From Zychaea mexicana (taxonomy: Eukaryota > Mucoromycota > Mucoromycetes > Mucorales > Lichtheimiaceae), in NCBI RefSeq assembly GCF_025766255.1, contig NW_026516735.1, positions 62,001 through 126,000 of the forward strand: a stretch of 64,000 nt of DNA. The letters are read 5' to 3'. The position numbers were made by a program, and so were the translations under genes. This document shows positions 23,870 through 35,484 of this stretch, one piece after another. The first letter of the stretch is position 1; every line of letters starts with the position of its first letter. The notes below the pieces were generated by a model. The model was not told the DNA's origin. It searched no databases and was given only the letters and a program-made list of their open reading frames with translations.

Positions 23870-24000
23870 AGACCAGGACCGACAGAGGCAAGACCAGGAC
23901 CAAGGGAAGAGCCAGGACCAAGGGAAGAGCCAGAGCCAGGGGAAGACCAGAACCAAGGGAAGAACCAGAGCCAAGGGAAGAGCCAAGAGAAGACCAGGAG
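23870..24000. repeat. Degenerate short tandem repeat (ccaggaccaagggaagag type)
   Basis: Six to seven imperfect units of about 18 bp made of gaccaggaccaaggg and aagagccaga words. It lies in an open frame (23786-24142) rich in Pro/Glu/Gln that looks like repeat translation rather than a gene. Confidence 0.55.
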
Positions 24001-24118
24001 GAGGCATGGGAGTGAAGGAAAAAGAAAAATGAAGGAAAGAAAGAGTGAAGAGAAAAAACGAAATGGCCTGAAAAATGTGGGCGTATTTATGCTTTTTGGA
24101 TTGACCCCGCCGCTTAGA

Positions 24119-24186
24119 AAAAACACGTCACGTGACTTGTGATTCGTCATTCAAAAACACGTCACGTGACTTGTAATTCGTCATTC
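24119..24186. repeat. 34-bp direct duplication carrying a GTCACGTGAC palindrome
   Basis: Two adjacent 34-bp copies (24119-24152 and 24153-24186) differing at one base. Each contains the 10-bp perfect palindrome GTCACGTGAC (24127-24136, 24161-24170), the type of site bound by Cbf1-like bHLH factors, followed by attcgtcattc. No adjacent gene explains it as a promoter. Confidence 0.75.
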
Positions 24187-26550
24187 AATCAGCAGGTGGG
24201 AAAGTAAAATGGCAGGGAAGATACCATGTGAAGTAGAAGTGTTGAAGAGACACGGTCAAGCGGTCAAGAAGAAGGCGTATGTGGTCTGCGTGTTTTGTTA
24301 GTCCTACGAAATATGTTTCACCGGTATCATGCAGGGCGTGCCCCGACGGTGTCGCCGCCTGTTTTTGAATAGGAAGATACGTGCACCCGTCGGGCCACAA
24401 GGCGCACAGACACGGTTTACAGTGTTTCAGCAACAAGATCCCAGAGAAAAAGTAAATGGCAGGTGCCGGGAATGATTGACATTGTAGAAAATAGAAATTA
24501 CTGATATTGTAACAAGAAGCTCACATAAATAGAAGCCATATACACAAAGAAATAATGGCCCAGAAGTTGACGACCGTGCTGTACACGTGCTCCAAAGCAA
24601 AGTGTATACCAAGGACAAGTGGTGAAGCTCGGTAACAGTAGAATGAGGATGACGTCGAGTTTCTTTGAAGCCCTTCTCTTTGCTAACAGCCTTTAACAAA
24701 TAAACCTGATAGAGTGCTGGCTGCCTCCCATAGAGCGTTCGCCATCTCTCCCAGAGAGTCTTTGCCATCGCTCGTGTGTGCCATCTCTGGCCATAGAGCG
24801 TTCCACAGGTCCAGGCTAACAATGCGGAGAATAATGACAGATCTTCTGTATCGTAGCCGACAGTAACACAGTCACAACGCGCTTTATCACACATTGGTAC
24901 GCGCTCTTCACCTTTCTTGTTTTTACATTTCTGTGATCGCGTAGTTCTGCTCGCGAAAATAATCGAAAGGAAATATTTGTTGGGGGGTTATGCACACCAG
25001 CAACAACGGCGCTTAAGGCAAGCTGTTCTAAGCTGAGAGAATCGGTTTAATGGTATGTTTCGTTTGCCACGCCCTGTTAACCCCTTGATTAACCGGAAAC
25101 ATCGTTGGCACAACTTTCATTATATAATAAACCCACATAGAAGCAAGGCTAAGATTATGCATGCTTGACTCTCCTACTAGCCGACCATCCTGCTTTTTTT
25201 GGTACTTTGTTTTTCTCCCACATATATCATACAACACCCACACATACGCCGATTAAGTCACACCACGTCTGATTGACTTTGAATCGCTACTGCTGAGAGA
25301 GGTGGTTGAATAAATGAGCAAACCAAATAACAGTATGTATCAACCTGAAGAAGTAGCTTTTATGGATAATAGTAGCTCTTGGAAGACGCGCATACTATGC
25401 TGAAAACAGCCATGCTTCTCTATAATCTGCTCTTGAAAATTTATTTTAAGCTGCCCACATCCATCATTGCGGGCTTGGGGAGATCGGCTATCGCTGGATG
25501 CCGTGAGTATATTGGTATAAAAGAGCGCCACCACAGTTAATACAATGTCTCACTGGATCCCATGAAGACGCTGGCTACGGCGTTCAGCACTTATTTACTC
25601 CAACCCAATGCAATACACGCTCAGTCATCCTGGTGATAAGATATTAAACAACTTACATAATACTATCCGCTATCATACCCCAATCCCCTCCTTTCCAGAT
25701 ACTTTTCCTTTTTTTTTGGATATGAATTCGCCAATATAACTTGTGGTGACAAGACATCCATTATGAGTGCATCATCAGCCGCCCTTTTCTTAGTAAATGA
25801 TCGTATAAGAGATATAAGAGATCACAAATGACATACGTCCATGCATCATATCGCGTCAGTCCATATCGGATTTAGCCTTACACAAGCTGGATCATCCGAA
25901 TATAATGTATACGTGCTTTACACAATCTGGTTGGATTGTCTCTAAGCTACAGTGCTTAGCTAGTTGCCGTGGTAATTACTGTGTATGCTTTTGTTTGATT
26001 TTTAGCCGAGTACCTTATTCTGATGATGATTTAAGTAGTGTAATGATGTGTTTTACCACAGTGTATTTGTATATGTGTTTGCAAGAACTAAGCGCACACA
26101 TTTATCTTTATCTTTCTCTTGAATCTTCCTTTTCATTTCTGCTTCCGTTTTCTTTCTCTTTCTCTTTTTTCAATCAATATATTTCCTGTACTCACACTCT
26201 TTTCCTCACCACAAATAAGTAGATAAATAACATCTTTAGACTATGCCTTGACCTTCTGATGAGCTTCCTAGTCGATTCAATAAGATCAGTGATAAGGCTA
26301 AATTCTTACTCAAAAATTCGTATAGTATGTATGGAGAGCGCTGCTGTAGAGTATTTATGTGTCACCACTGCATAGAATATTCTATTGCAACGACCATTTT
26401 ACTGCAACGAATAGTACTGCAAAAGTGCAGTACGGCAAATTACTTCTTAAAGCAATTTGCTGTACGATATTTACCAAGTGGGTCCGGGGAAACGCGCGGC
26501 ATTTGTTCGATAAAGTCCGGCAAGTACTGCAAAATTACTCAAGCCCAGCA

Positions 26551-26578
26551 AATACTAACTCGTAGGCTAGTTAGTATT
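26551..26578. repeat. Inverted repeat, 10-bp arms
   Basis: Arms aatactaact (26551-26560) and agttagtatt (26569-26578) around an 8-nt loop. A second small palindrome (gtactgca aaag tgcagtac) lies about 130 bp upstream, near 26415-26434. Confidence 0.5.
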
Positions 26579-27247
26579 CATGTGCGTACTCAAGGCGATG
26601 ATTAAGCCTTTGTTCAAACTATAACATAATTAGCAATGTAATTACCGACCTTCTAGCTTTATCCATATAGCTATATCCCTCTTTTAGCTACTTTTTCCGG
26701 AAAATCTGCATGTTTACCCTTCTCAGTTTAGCCTATCTCGTATACCATAAAAATGCAGTGCCTGCAACAGTATGCTACTATGTGACCACGCTAGAATATA
26801 GTTAATATCTATGTATATAATTTCGTATCAATCTGAATTCTTATTACAGTATTGATATGTGCCGTCAACCTTTTTCCATGCAGCATTCAAGGCAACGGAC
26901 GGTACTTACTGGCAACCTTATCAATACACGATGTACAACGACAAATTCAAAATCGATAGCAATCCAAATTTTGTGCTTAAAGAAACGATCAATGTGCAGC
27001 ATTATCATGATCACTAAAAACAAGCAACAAGTTAGTATGTCATCAGGATCAGGATCAGCAGTTATGTATATTTTTTTGGTAAAAGCTGTAAACTGTTGAC
27101 TTAGAAAACATTAAACATCTTTTTTGGTTTTTTATTAAAAGGCTTTTCATTTACATATTCTTTTTTCCCTATTACTTTTAATATATTAAACGATTGTGCT
27201 GAGATCAACTAGCACAGGCATCATACCCTGTTTGCGCTGTGCGCGTT

Positions 27248-27356
27248 CACCACGGGAAAAAATCCTCGCAATCCTCGCGAACTTTTGAACTCAGTGTAGT
27301 TACACATGCGCGGATTGCATGGATTGCGAGGATTGCGAGGATTTTTTCCCGTGGTG
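27248..27356. mobile_element. 109-bp element with 31-bp perfect terminal inverted repeats (MITE-like or hairpin)
   Basis: The left arm 27248-27278 begins caccacgggaaaaaatcc and is the exact reverse complement of the right arm 27326-27356, ending ggattttttcccgtggtg. The arms hold tandem tcctcgcaa words, and the 47-nt spacer continues with ggattgc copies. A short candidate target duplication (gtt on both sides) is weak. No coding capacity. It may be a non-autonomous DNA element or a long hairpin; no second copy is in the window. Confidence 0.6.
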
Positions 27357-27497
27357 GTTCTTGTTGTTGATGTGCTAGCACTCATTGATTTCATGAGCTA
27401 TTTGACGAACGGTAACAATTCCGTCATGTTTACTATATCATTATAATTTATCGATACATTATTCCTAAAATTTGTTCATGTTTTCCAGAAAAATGCT

Positions 27498-28032
27498 GTG
27501 CCGGCCATAGTCTGTGTAAATTTCAACATTGCAGATGGTGAAGTTTCATCTATCATCCACAGCTTTGAGAAATTCATAGAGAGCATTATGGTCGATTCAG
27601 TAGGCTGTCGAAATAATAGTAGAGCTCCTGCAGACAATCAGAAAGTCGATGACAGCGTGGGTACTTCCGTCCAAACTTCAATGCCCTCAATACTATTAAT
27701 CAGATTGGAAAGGAAGAGGAAGCTCTTTCATGTATATCAGCGGTTTTCAGCGTTCTTCCCATGAATATTATGTAATAGAATTGTTCGTCGAGTTGCCAGA
27801 GGCCATGTCCGTTTCAATTGGACTAGATCAAAGATTCAACATAAAAAGTATTGAACTTATAATAACGATGTGTGCTTTTTACAAAAGACAATTTAGTTAC
27901 CCCACATTTTATGATCTTGATGATGTACATATTCCAAAAGTAAAACGCAGTTTGCGATATAGATTAATCGCTGGCGACAGTTCCATTTTTGACCTCTATA
28001 TCCGCTCTCTTCTCTCTCCAATCCCTTCCTAG
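27498..28032 (+). pseudogene. Possible decayed coding stretch, unrecognised
   Basis: Two overlapping open frames, 27498-27764 and 27730-28032, are offset by a frame. The first reads MPAIVCVNFNIADGEVSSI, the second continues as IELFVELPEAMSVSIGLDQ. The composition is more protein-like than the surroundings, but no family is recognised and no splice sites repair the shift. It may be a chance pair; offered as a lead only. Confidence 0.2.
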
Positions 28033-28294
28033 TAACGCCAACAAGGTACCTTGCCAAAGAGAGATTTTGGGCCGGTTTTTTAATTGACAAAAGTTTACTG
28101 CTCATTATCAAAATTGCTGTAACTATGGTATGTTTATATCGTTTTTGCCAGGATTGCAAGCTAGCATCCTGAAAGAAAGTACTCTACGAAGTTTATATAT
28201 TATTATTATATTCAAGGCATACTAGAAATGAGAGGCCACAGGAAAGGATGCCTTTTTCATTATAGGTAGTAAAATACTTAAAAGGAACAGCTGG

Positions 28295-28726
28295 ATGCAC
28301 TCTATGATACCTGAGCAACCAAGTCGGATCACCATCGACTGTACAGATACACTTGAAGCATATGCGACGCATGCACTTTTACCGTTAAAAACTCAGAATC
28401 CGAGATGCGTTTTTGCGAATACAGACTGTTGTGTGTCCGTTTGCCGTTTGTTTGTTGACAAGAACGGTGAATTATATAAATCGGTCGATTTCGTGTATCA
28501 TTGGTCAGTAATGTTAAATGCTCCGACCAACGAAGACAGGCGAAGACGATATCGGATGTGGAGGATAAGCTTATACTTGGGTGGACACACAAAAAGGCAT
28601 ATTATGGATGTAATAAGCAGGATCCTCAGACAGAATAGCATAGTACCTTCTCTTGTGGCGAAGTCATACAGACAGTGTTCTAGTACGTGTCTCTACATAT
28701 TTCCCTATTTTCCTGGCTGTGCGTAG
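28295..28726 (+). CDS. Unrecognised open frame, 143 codons
   Basis: ATG-initiated frame (MHSMIPEQPSRITIDCTDTL) with mixed composition and several Cys. No domain, signal peptide or membrane helix is evident, no TATA box is close, and the flanking DNA is gene-poor. It may be a fragment of a decayed gene or chance. Function unknown. Confidence 0.2.
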   Translation: MHSMIPEQPSRITIDCTDTLEAYATHALLPLKTQNPRCVFANTDCCVSVCRLFVDKNGELYKSVDFVYHWSVMLNAPTNEDRRRRYRMWRISLYLGGHTKRHIMDVISRILRQNSIVPSLVAKSYRQCSSTCLYIFPYFPGCA

Positions 28727-30696
28727 TCGGTGGGTGGGATCATACTATGTATGAAGATTACACACACATGCTGACACACAGCTGCTGACATAATGAGCAG
28801 GTGCATCAAGGGTGTAAGGGGGCTATTTTGTTTCCCACCTCGTAAAAAAAAGTGGAAGATACACGATCAGCAGAGCCTATTGCCAATCGGATAGAAACAA
28901 AAAGAGAACAACAACAATAACGGGTGTATACAGCGACGATAACATGTGGTGACCAAACGCATTGCGTATATACAAACTTATCAGCTATACGGCAAGTTTG
29001 TACGAGTATTGTGATAAAGAAGGAGACAGAGTTGGGGCTGATCATTACTTTGTCGGGGCAAATGGGCTTACACATTAGTGTGGGTCCTATAAAGCTACAT
29101 TGTGGGTATTGTTCTACGCAGAAAAAAATAAAGAGGCTCGTATATAATTATGATCTTTTCTAAAAAAAAGTTTTCCTTATTGTTAGTTTCACAAGCTGCG
29201 TAGGCAGCCGAGGAAAGTTACGTAACGCTATACTTTGGCTATTAACAGCCTTTTGGGTGGGTGACCAACAATACATAATGGCCGTGTACCGCGGGAAGGT
29301 CATATATAGTATCGGGAATGTGATACAACATAAGAGAGTGAGCTATTACATTATTCTTATTACTGAGCACAACCCACCGGGAGGTTTGATAAGCAAGCCC
29401 CCTGGAGTCCCTAGAGGGGCTCCGGGAATGGCACAGTTTTTTTTTCGCCTGGGAAAAGTTGTTACTTATTTGTACATACTCAATTTTTTTGGGCTGCTTC
29501 ATTAGCCGCGGGTAACGTAAAAGCGAAGGCGGGTATATTAAGTTAGTAGTGAAGTGTCTTGTGGGATTTGTTTTGGAGCACTTGGACACTCTTTAGCAGC
29601 AATTTGAGCAGGGCAATGGTCTAAAACCAGCTACTATGTATTGACAACAGAGGCTGTTGGTTGCTATACTCTACAATGGAGTTTCTGGAAAAGTGGACAG
29701 GCAATATCATGTAAGCGCCTGGGGGAGGGGAGGAGAGAAGAGCTAGAGGGGAAAAAACCCCGATACTAGTAGCGAGAAAGCTGGGAAAGCAAGTGAAACA
29801 AGTGGCAACAAGTATGTGGATACTGCGAGTTACATAAGTCGGAGGACCCTAAGGTCCCTACGAGATCCAGGGGGGAGGTTGGGAGGCTGACGGAATCAGC
29901 GTTCGAGGAATTGGGACTGACGGGAGGAAAAGGTACGGGAACCAGATGGCTTTCGTAAGCTAATTGGCCAATAAGCTCGCTTCCATCCGCACCACTCCGC
30001 CATACCGTCCTCTCCTTTTGCAGTCCGGAAAAAAAGACCGTGTGAAAACAATAACCGGGAAACGCAAACTATTCGACAACGACCTACTTGGACGCTTCAT
30101 TCCCAGCCTAGACATTTCTCCTCCCCCACACGTTTAAAGCTTGTCGGACGAACTCGGGAGTGCGCGGGGAAAGAAAGCACAGTTCTCCACTTTTTGCTCT
30201 TTTTAATGCAGTGCTCTCATTCGCTGGTCCTGACAGCTGGGTTTGCTTTAAGGCTTATTATATAAACCGCGGATGGGACCTTTTAAGCATTTTCGTAGGG
30301 GGGGAGGCGAGTGGGTAAGGGAAGACAGGAAGTATTACATAGACGGTTAATTGTCCGAGTTTGGAGATGGACGATAGAATTTTTTTTTCTCCGTGACCAC
30401 TGGGCCTCTTGAGCCACGACATCCAACGCACAACAGTGCTCTTCATGCGGCTTTCGCCTTTTTTGATATGTGCTCAAGAGAACAAGAAAGCTGTAAGGAG
30501 TGGGCGAGAGGCTGGTCCTGATTTGTAAATAAAAGAAATAAACGGCCATTTTCGGGCTAGTGCGGCCACTGTAGTACCTCCAGTACCTGGGAGATACCAC
30601 ACACACACACACACGCACGATGTGTCTGCTATTTCACACATGTGATGATTCAAGTCAAAAGCTTTGTCATAGACAACGACTTGGGGGGTAGGGGAA

Positions 30697-30704
30697 TATA
30701 TAAG
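30697..30704 (+). promoter_or_regulatory. TATA box of the WRKY-GCM1 gene
   Basis: TATATAAG about 220 bp upstream of the ATG at 30925, followed by a CT-rich leader (ctcttcctctctcttctctt) typical of fungal transcription starts. Confidence 0.5.
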
Positions 30705-30924
30705 GCGAATGGGCCGATTGGAGAGATTTTGGGGGTCCGGGGTGGGGACTCCCCCTCTGTAAAAAATGAGGACGGATCCGGGAAGTCTGAACGAATGTTT
30801 GTGTTCCCGCAAGAAAAAAAAAAAAAAGTAAACTTACTAGTTGGTTTTCATTACGGAACAATAGCCCTTTCTCTTCCTCTCTCTTCTCTTCTCTTTCCCT
30901 TCCAACATTCACAACGGATTCGTC

Positions 30925-32719
30925 ATGCCTGCCACAAGGAATAACGTCTACATGCTGCCAGCAAATCAGTCCATCTTCTCTTCCGCTGTCGATAAAGACA
31001 ATCATCATCGCATGTACCGTTCCACCACCACGCGCCATTATCCACCATCGCCACCTAGCACTAGCCACCCTTCAACGCCTATAATGACCTCTGCAACAGC
31101 AACCATATCTTCCAGCCGACGTGCCTCTTTTCGATCCAAATCACCCTACTATGCGACAATAACAACACCTTCATCACAGCAGCAGCAGCAGCTACAGCAA
31201 AGTGCTTCCATGATGATGAGACCAACGTCAACGCATTCTATACCTAGTCCCAACATGTCAAAACAGGATGAAGATACCTCTTCCCCTTTCTTCAATCTCG
31301 AAAAGGTTGTTCAGCAGTACGGCGAGCAGCGGGATCTGCTCGAGTTAATACTGTCTAGCAAAGTGGAGGAAGATCGACGGCGAGCAGAAGAAGCCAAGCT
31401 TCGACAAAAGGAGATCGACTATCTATTGCAGCAACATACTAATACGGCACAACAACAACAACAACAAACACGTACATACCGATCACGTAGCATGAGTCGT
31501 CAATCATCACTAACAGCAACAACATTAACTACAACCAGCGATAAATCAATACACAACTGGGGTGTTACTACTGCTTCTACCGATAGCACAAACAACAACA
31601 TTAGGACTAATGCTACTCCACGTCGTTTCAGTGATGCTAGTAGCTCAATGAACAACGCTTCTATTCTTCCGCGGATCCAATCCCCGCTACTCCACCACCA
31701 CGTTAACCGCCCGGATTCCGCGGCCAGCCATTCTACCGATGGAAAGGCAATAAGCTGGAGAAATATTCCCAGTCAGGAGCAGCAGCAGCATCGTACAGAG
31801 CGACGGAAAAGTACCAACAACATTGACTTGCTACTTAGTCATTCACCAAAGTCCGTATCAGCCACTTTACCACCCATAACGAGTCCGACCACGACTAGCT
31901 CTATCTCTGCTATCGCCACCTGTCATCCACTGCAACAACAACAACAACAACAATCCGCCTTTAATATACCCCCTCTTAATCAAGTTACTTCGCCAGCAAC
32001 CAGTAGCAGATCAAGGTTAGCGAACTTGAAAACCAAATAAGACTGAAACATAGCAACGAAAGAAAAGAAACTAAAACTTAGAATTTGTTTCATTTGGACA
32101 ACATAGCATATCAGCCGACTTGGGATTCTCTCCAACAGACGTTGATGGCGATACCAGTATGACGGCGACGACCATAGCACCAACGCCAATGACAACTTCT
32201 ATGGACAACAACAACAACAATTGCGGCAGTAGGCAACACCCTATTACTATGCATAATCACCCACAGCAGATTGAACCGAGACAAGTTTATCAACCCATGT
32301 TACCATCCTTTCCTCCTCCTGACAAGCTCCCTATCCTACCGGCGACTTCTCGTCGTTTGCAACGTCCTACTGCTGCCCGCCGAAGACGACGACGAGAAAT
32401 GCAAGCCATAAGCACTATTATCGAGACGCGAGAGTTTCCGTACAACGACGACTACCTTTGGAAAAACAATGGAAATACTGTTCATAAGAAGTCTGGCTTC
32501 AGGAGTATATACTACAAATGCTCTAATAGCGCAAAGGTAAATAGGATTCAATCGTATTTTGGTTATATACCTTATTCACTAACCGTACATTTACCTTATT
32601 ATTAGGGCTGTCCCGTCAATAAGACTGTAACGTTCAAAGAACACGGCAACTATCTTATCAAATATCGGGGAGAGCACCTTGATGAGTGCAATCGCATCAA
32701 GCGCATTGTAGATGTGTAA
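30925..32719 (+). CDS. WRKY-GCM1/FLYWCH-type zinc-finger transcription factor
   Basis: Three exons: 30925-32015, 32107-32536, 32606-32719; 544 residues, phases match. The C-terminal DNA-binding region (about residues 475-540) reads DDYLWKNNGNTVHKK, IYYKCSNSAKGCPVNKTV, then YLIKYRGEHLDEC: a WRKY/GCM1-like zinc finger with two Cys followed by His and Cys, split by intron 2 between K and G. Upstream is a predicted coiled coil around residues 125-170 (VVQQYGEQRDLLELILSSK, RRRAEEAKLRQKEIDYLLQQ), embedded in S/T/Q/N-rich low-complexity sequence. The long first exon alone would end at TAA (32040) and lose the zinc finger. Expected role: nuclear, sequence-specific transcription factor of a type frequent in Mucoromycota. 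Target genes are unknown. Confidence 0.85.
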
Positions 32720-32923
32720 ATATATACTATATAGTTTCCTCCCATTTCGTTCATATTCCTTGTAGATATAAAAAAAATTGTATCCGTAACAAAAATCACT
32801 ATGTTCTTTTCTTTCTTCTTCCTTCTCTATCATACTATTATTATTATTATTAATATTATTATACAAACTTTTTTATCTTTTTAATAATGTTCTTTTCTGT
32901 TGCCAGCAACAACAACAACAGTC

Positions 32924-35484
32924 TTATTTCTTCTTCTTATGAGCTGCCGAAGCTGCTACTTTCTTTTCTTTGTTTGTTTTAAACCAGGTTCTTGCTGGTC
33001 GGGAATAGATGTCGGTTGAATGTCTGATAAGGTTTTCGCCCTTTTGTAACTGCATTTCAGCGTTACGCAGCGCACGCTCTTCTTTTTCTTCCTGCAGAAT
33101 CTCTTCAATTTGTGGGGTAAGCTTCTCCACCTTCTTTTTGTATTTTTGGATGGCTTCAGCCGGTACCACCCGATTCTTGACCTGTGACCCCGCATTTGCG
33201 GACTTGATCGCCATCTTGAGCATTTTGCGGTCGGATTCGCCAACAAGTGTTACGGAACTATAAACATGTTACATGTATATGTTTTGTTGGTTACAAATCA
33301 TAATCACATTACACACCCGCGAAATAGAGAGAGGGGCGCAGGGTGCAGGGCATAGGAGTCCACTATATGATAGATGGATCTAGAACACTTACCGACCGTT
33401 ACGACCAGCACGGGCCGTTCTTCCAACACGATGAAGATATTGAGCAAACTGATTTGGCATGTTGTAATTAATGACGACGTCAATACCCTTGATATCAAGA
33501 CCTCTTGAAGCAAGATCAGTGGCCATCAAAAAGTCGACTTTGTTGTCACGGAACCGTTCGAGCGCCTCAAGACGCTGTTCCTGAGTCAAGTTACCATGAA
33601 GTTCGCCAGCATTGAGTCCCAAAAGACCAAAGAGAATCTTCATTTGATGTGCTGCCACTTTGGACTTGAAGAAAATAATTGTTCTAGCCTTGAACGTCCT
33701 CCGACACAATGCAACGAGTACCGCTGATCGATCTGCTTCACGATGAGCACGGATACGGACGAATTCTTGGACAAGACGAGAGGCGGCTTGGTTGGAACGG
33801 TCGACGAATAAGCGGGCAGGATGGTTTAATGACATGCGAATAAGTTGATCGACATTATCTGTCATGGTGGCGGAAAACAACATAGTTTGTCGTGATTTCG
33901 GACATGCTTTCACGATTTCTCCAAGTTCTTCTGCGAAACCGTCCTCAAGCATACTAAAGAATACAATCTTAGCCAAAAATCTCCCTCTTCATCTTCTCTT
34001 ACAAGATATAAATCTTACCGATCAGCTTCATCCATTACAAGAATTTCACAAGTATCTAAAGCAAAACCTGCCGAGTTGCGAACATGATCAATCAACCGAC
34101 CGGGCGTAGCAACAACGACATCGGGCTTATTCTTCAATTCTGCCTCCTGGCGTTTAAGGTTGAGACCACCGACACAGAGACAAAAAGTAATGTCGGTATA
34201 ACCACCGAGTTTAGCAGCCACACTATGGACCTGTGCGGCTAACTCACGTGTTGGACACAGAATGAGTACACGCGTGGCTGCTGTCTGTCGGGGCCGGTAC
34301 AAAAGACGTTCCAAAATGGGGACAATGAAGGCGGCGGTTTTACCGGAACCGGTTACTGCACCACCGCAGATATCTTTACCCAACAATGCAAGAGGAATCG
34401 TGCGTGTTTGGATCTCGGTAGGTTTCACAAAGCCAACGTTGGCAAGACCTTTTAGTATGGGTCGTGACAGGTTCATGGATGTGAAGGCATCGTGTTGTTC
34501 ATCGTTCTTGTTTTCTTCTTCCGGTGCAAAATAGGCACGTTTTCGCTAAAAATTCAAGTGTTAAGCGAACCAACAAATTGAAAAATTCCACACAAGCACA
34601 CACAAGAGAATTCTTTGAAGATACATACTGCTTCTACTGCTTCAGCGTCCTTTTCGGCATCAGCATCGCTTGCATTGTATTCATCCATATCACTGGCAGA
34701 TTCATCGTCATCGTCATCGGTATCGCTATTCTCATCTTCATCCTCTTGTTCGTTTTGTTCGGTATCCACAGCACCTGCACCAAATCCATCAAGTGCCAAA
34801 TCTTCATCGTCATCAGCAACCATTGCACCATCTTCGTCGGTCTCTAATTGATGTTCATTTTGCCCAGCGATATTAGAGAACTGTTCATTTCCATCAAACA
34901 GACACACAATCTATCCTCCACCCTCATCGCCAGTAGCATCCAAACACAATTTACCCTTGGCAGCAGCAGCCTTTTTCTTTTTGGCATCCTTTGTCTCCTG
35001 TCGTTTCTTTGCAATAATCACATCGATATCCGTTCTCGGTACCGAGTTTGGCTATGTGCAATGAAGCAAAGTGAGTAAAGACATATACATAAAAGAAAGA
35101 AAAAAAGTAGGTTGCTAGAAGAATTTTCTTTACCTGTGCCTCCTTCAGCATACTCTTTGCAGCAGTAAAGTCCCAAGCATGAGCAGGACCGGCTGAACCA
35201 CCACCGTCAATGGCAAACGTGAATCCAGAATCAAATTCGTCATTGACACTATTCTTTTTCGTTGACGCGGTTGCTGCTGCTGCTGCTGTTGTTTTGGCCT
35301 TTTTCTTTTCTTTCTTTTCCTTCTTTTTGTCTTCGGCCTTTCGCTTCTTTTTACTGGGTGCTTCTGGTTCAGGCTGCTTCTTTTCTTCTTCAATAACTTC
35401 TTCTTCTTCTTCCTCCTCGGCGATCTTGAAGTTTTCGTCGTCGTCTTCGATCGTCATTACGAAATCACTATTAGCAGCAACCAT
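32924..35484 (-). CDS. DRS1: ATP-dependent RNA helicase DRS1 (DDX27)
   Basis: DEAD-box helicase of nucleolar 60S ribosomal-subunit assembly. Six exons: 35484-35134, 35051-34955, 34843-34629, 34545-34019, 33953-33393, 33257-32924; 694 residues (yeast Drs1 is about 750), phases consistent. The N-terminus is very acidic and Lys-rich. Motifs in order: Q motif with [16 protein letters not shown] and PTEIQ, motif [31 protein letters not shown] split by intron 4 (VMDEAD|R), [21 protein letters not shown] and [13 protein letters not shown]. The C-terminal [18 protein letters not shown] and QVKNRVVP are characteristic of DRS1 rather than other DEAD-box proteins. The tail is basic, ending in KKKK. It is convergent with the WRKY-GCM1 gene, stop-to-stop 204 bp. 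Confidence 0.95.

Larger units (their letters stand above)
18849..30924. other. Twelve-kilobase gene-poor region with repeats and decayed open stretches
   Basis: No confident gene in about 12 kb. Contents seen: a 12-bp perfect inverted repeat (19278-19314), a purine-rich tract (about 23154-23250), a 14/15-bp minisatellite (23362-23625), a second degenerate repeat (about 23870-24000), a 34-bp direct duplication with a palindrome (24119-24186), another inverted repeat (26551-26578), a 109-bp element with 31-bp inverted ends (27248-27356), and two frames at 27498-28032 and 28295-28726 that look partly protein-like but match nothing I know. The last 250 bp are the promoter of the WRKY-GCM1 gene. 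No reverse transcriptase, integrase or transposase motif was recognised. Confidence 0.45.

Noticed and set aside
23786..24142. Plus-strand frame rich in Pro/Glu/Gln (REEPGPREEPEPGED)
   Set aside because: Low-complexity translation of a tandem repeat with no other coding sign.
18849..30924. Search for retrotransposon or DNA-transposon genes (reverse transcriptase YxDD, integrase, DDE, tyrosine recombinase)
   Set aside because: No such motif was found in the frames read; the region is described as gene-poor, not as a named element.
32591..32866. Minus-strand Asn-rich frame at the WRKY-GCM1 3' end
   Set aside because: ATT-repeat translation overlapping a clear coding exon on the other strand.
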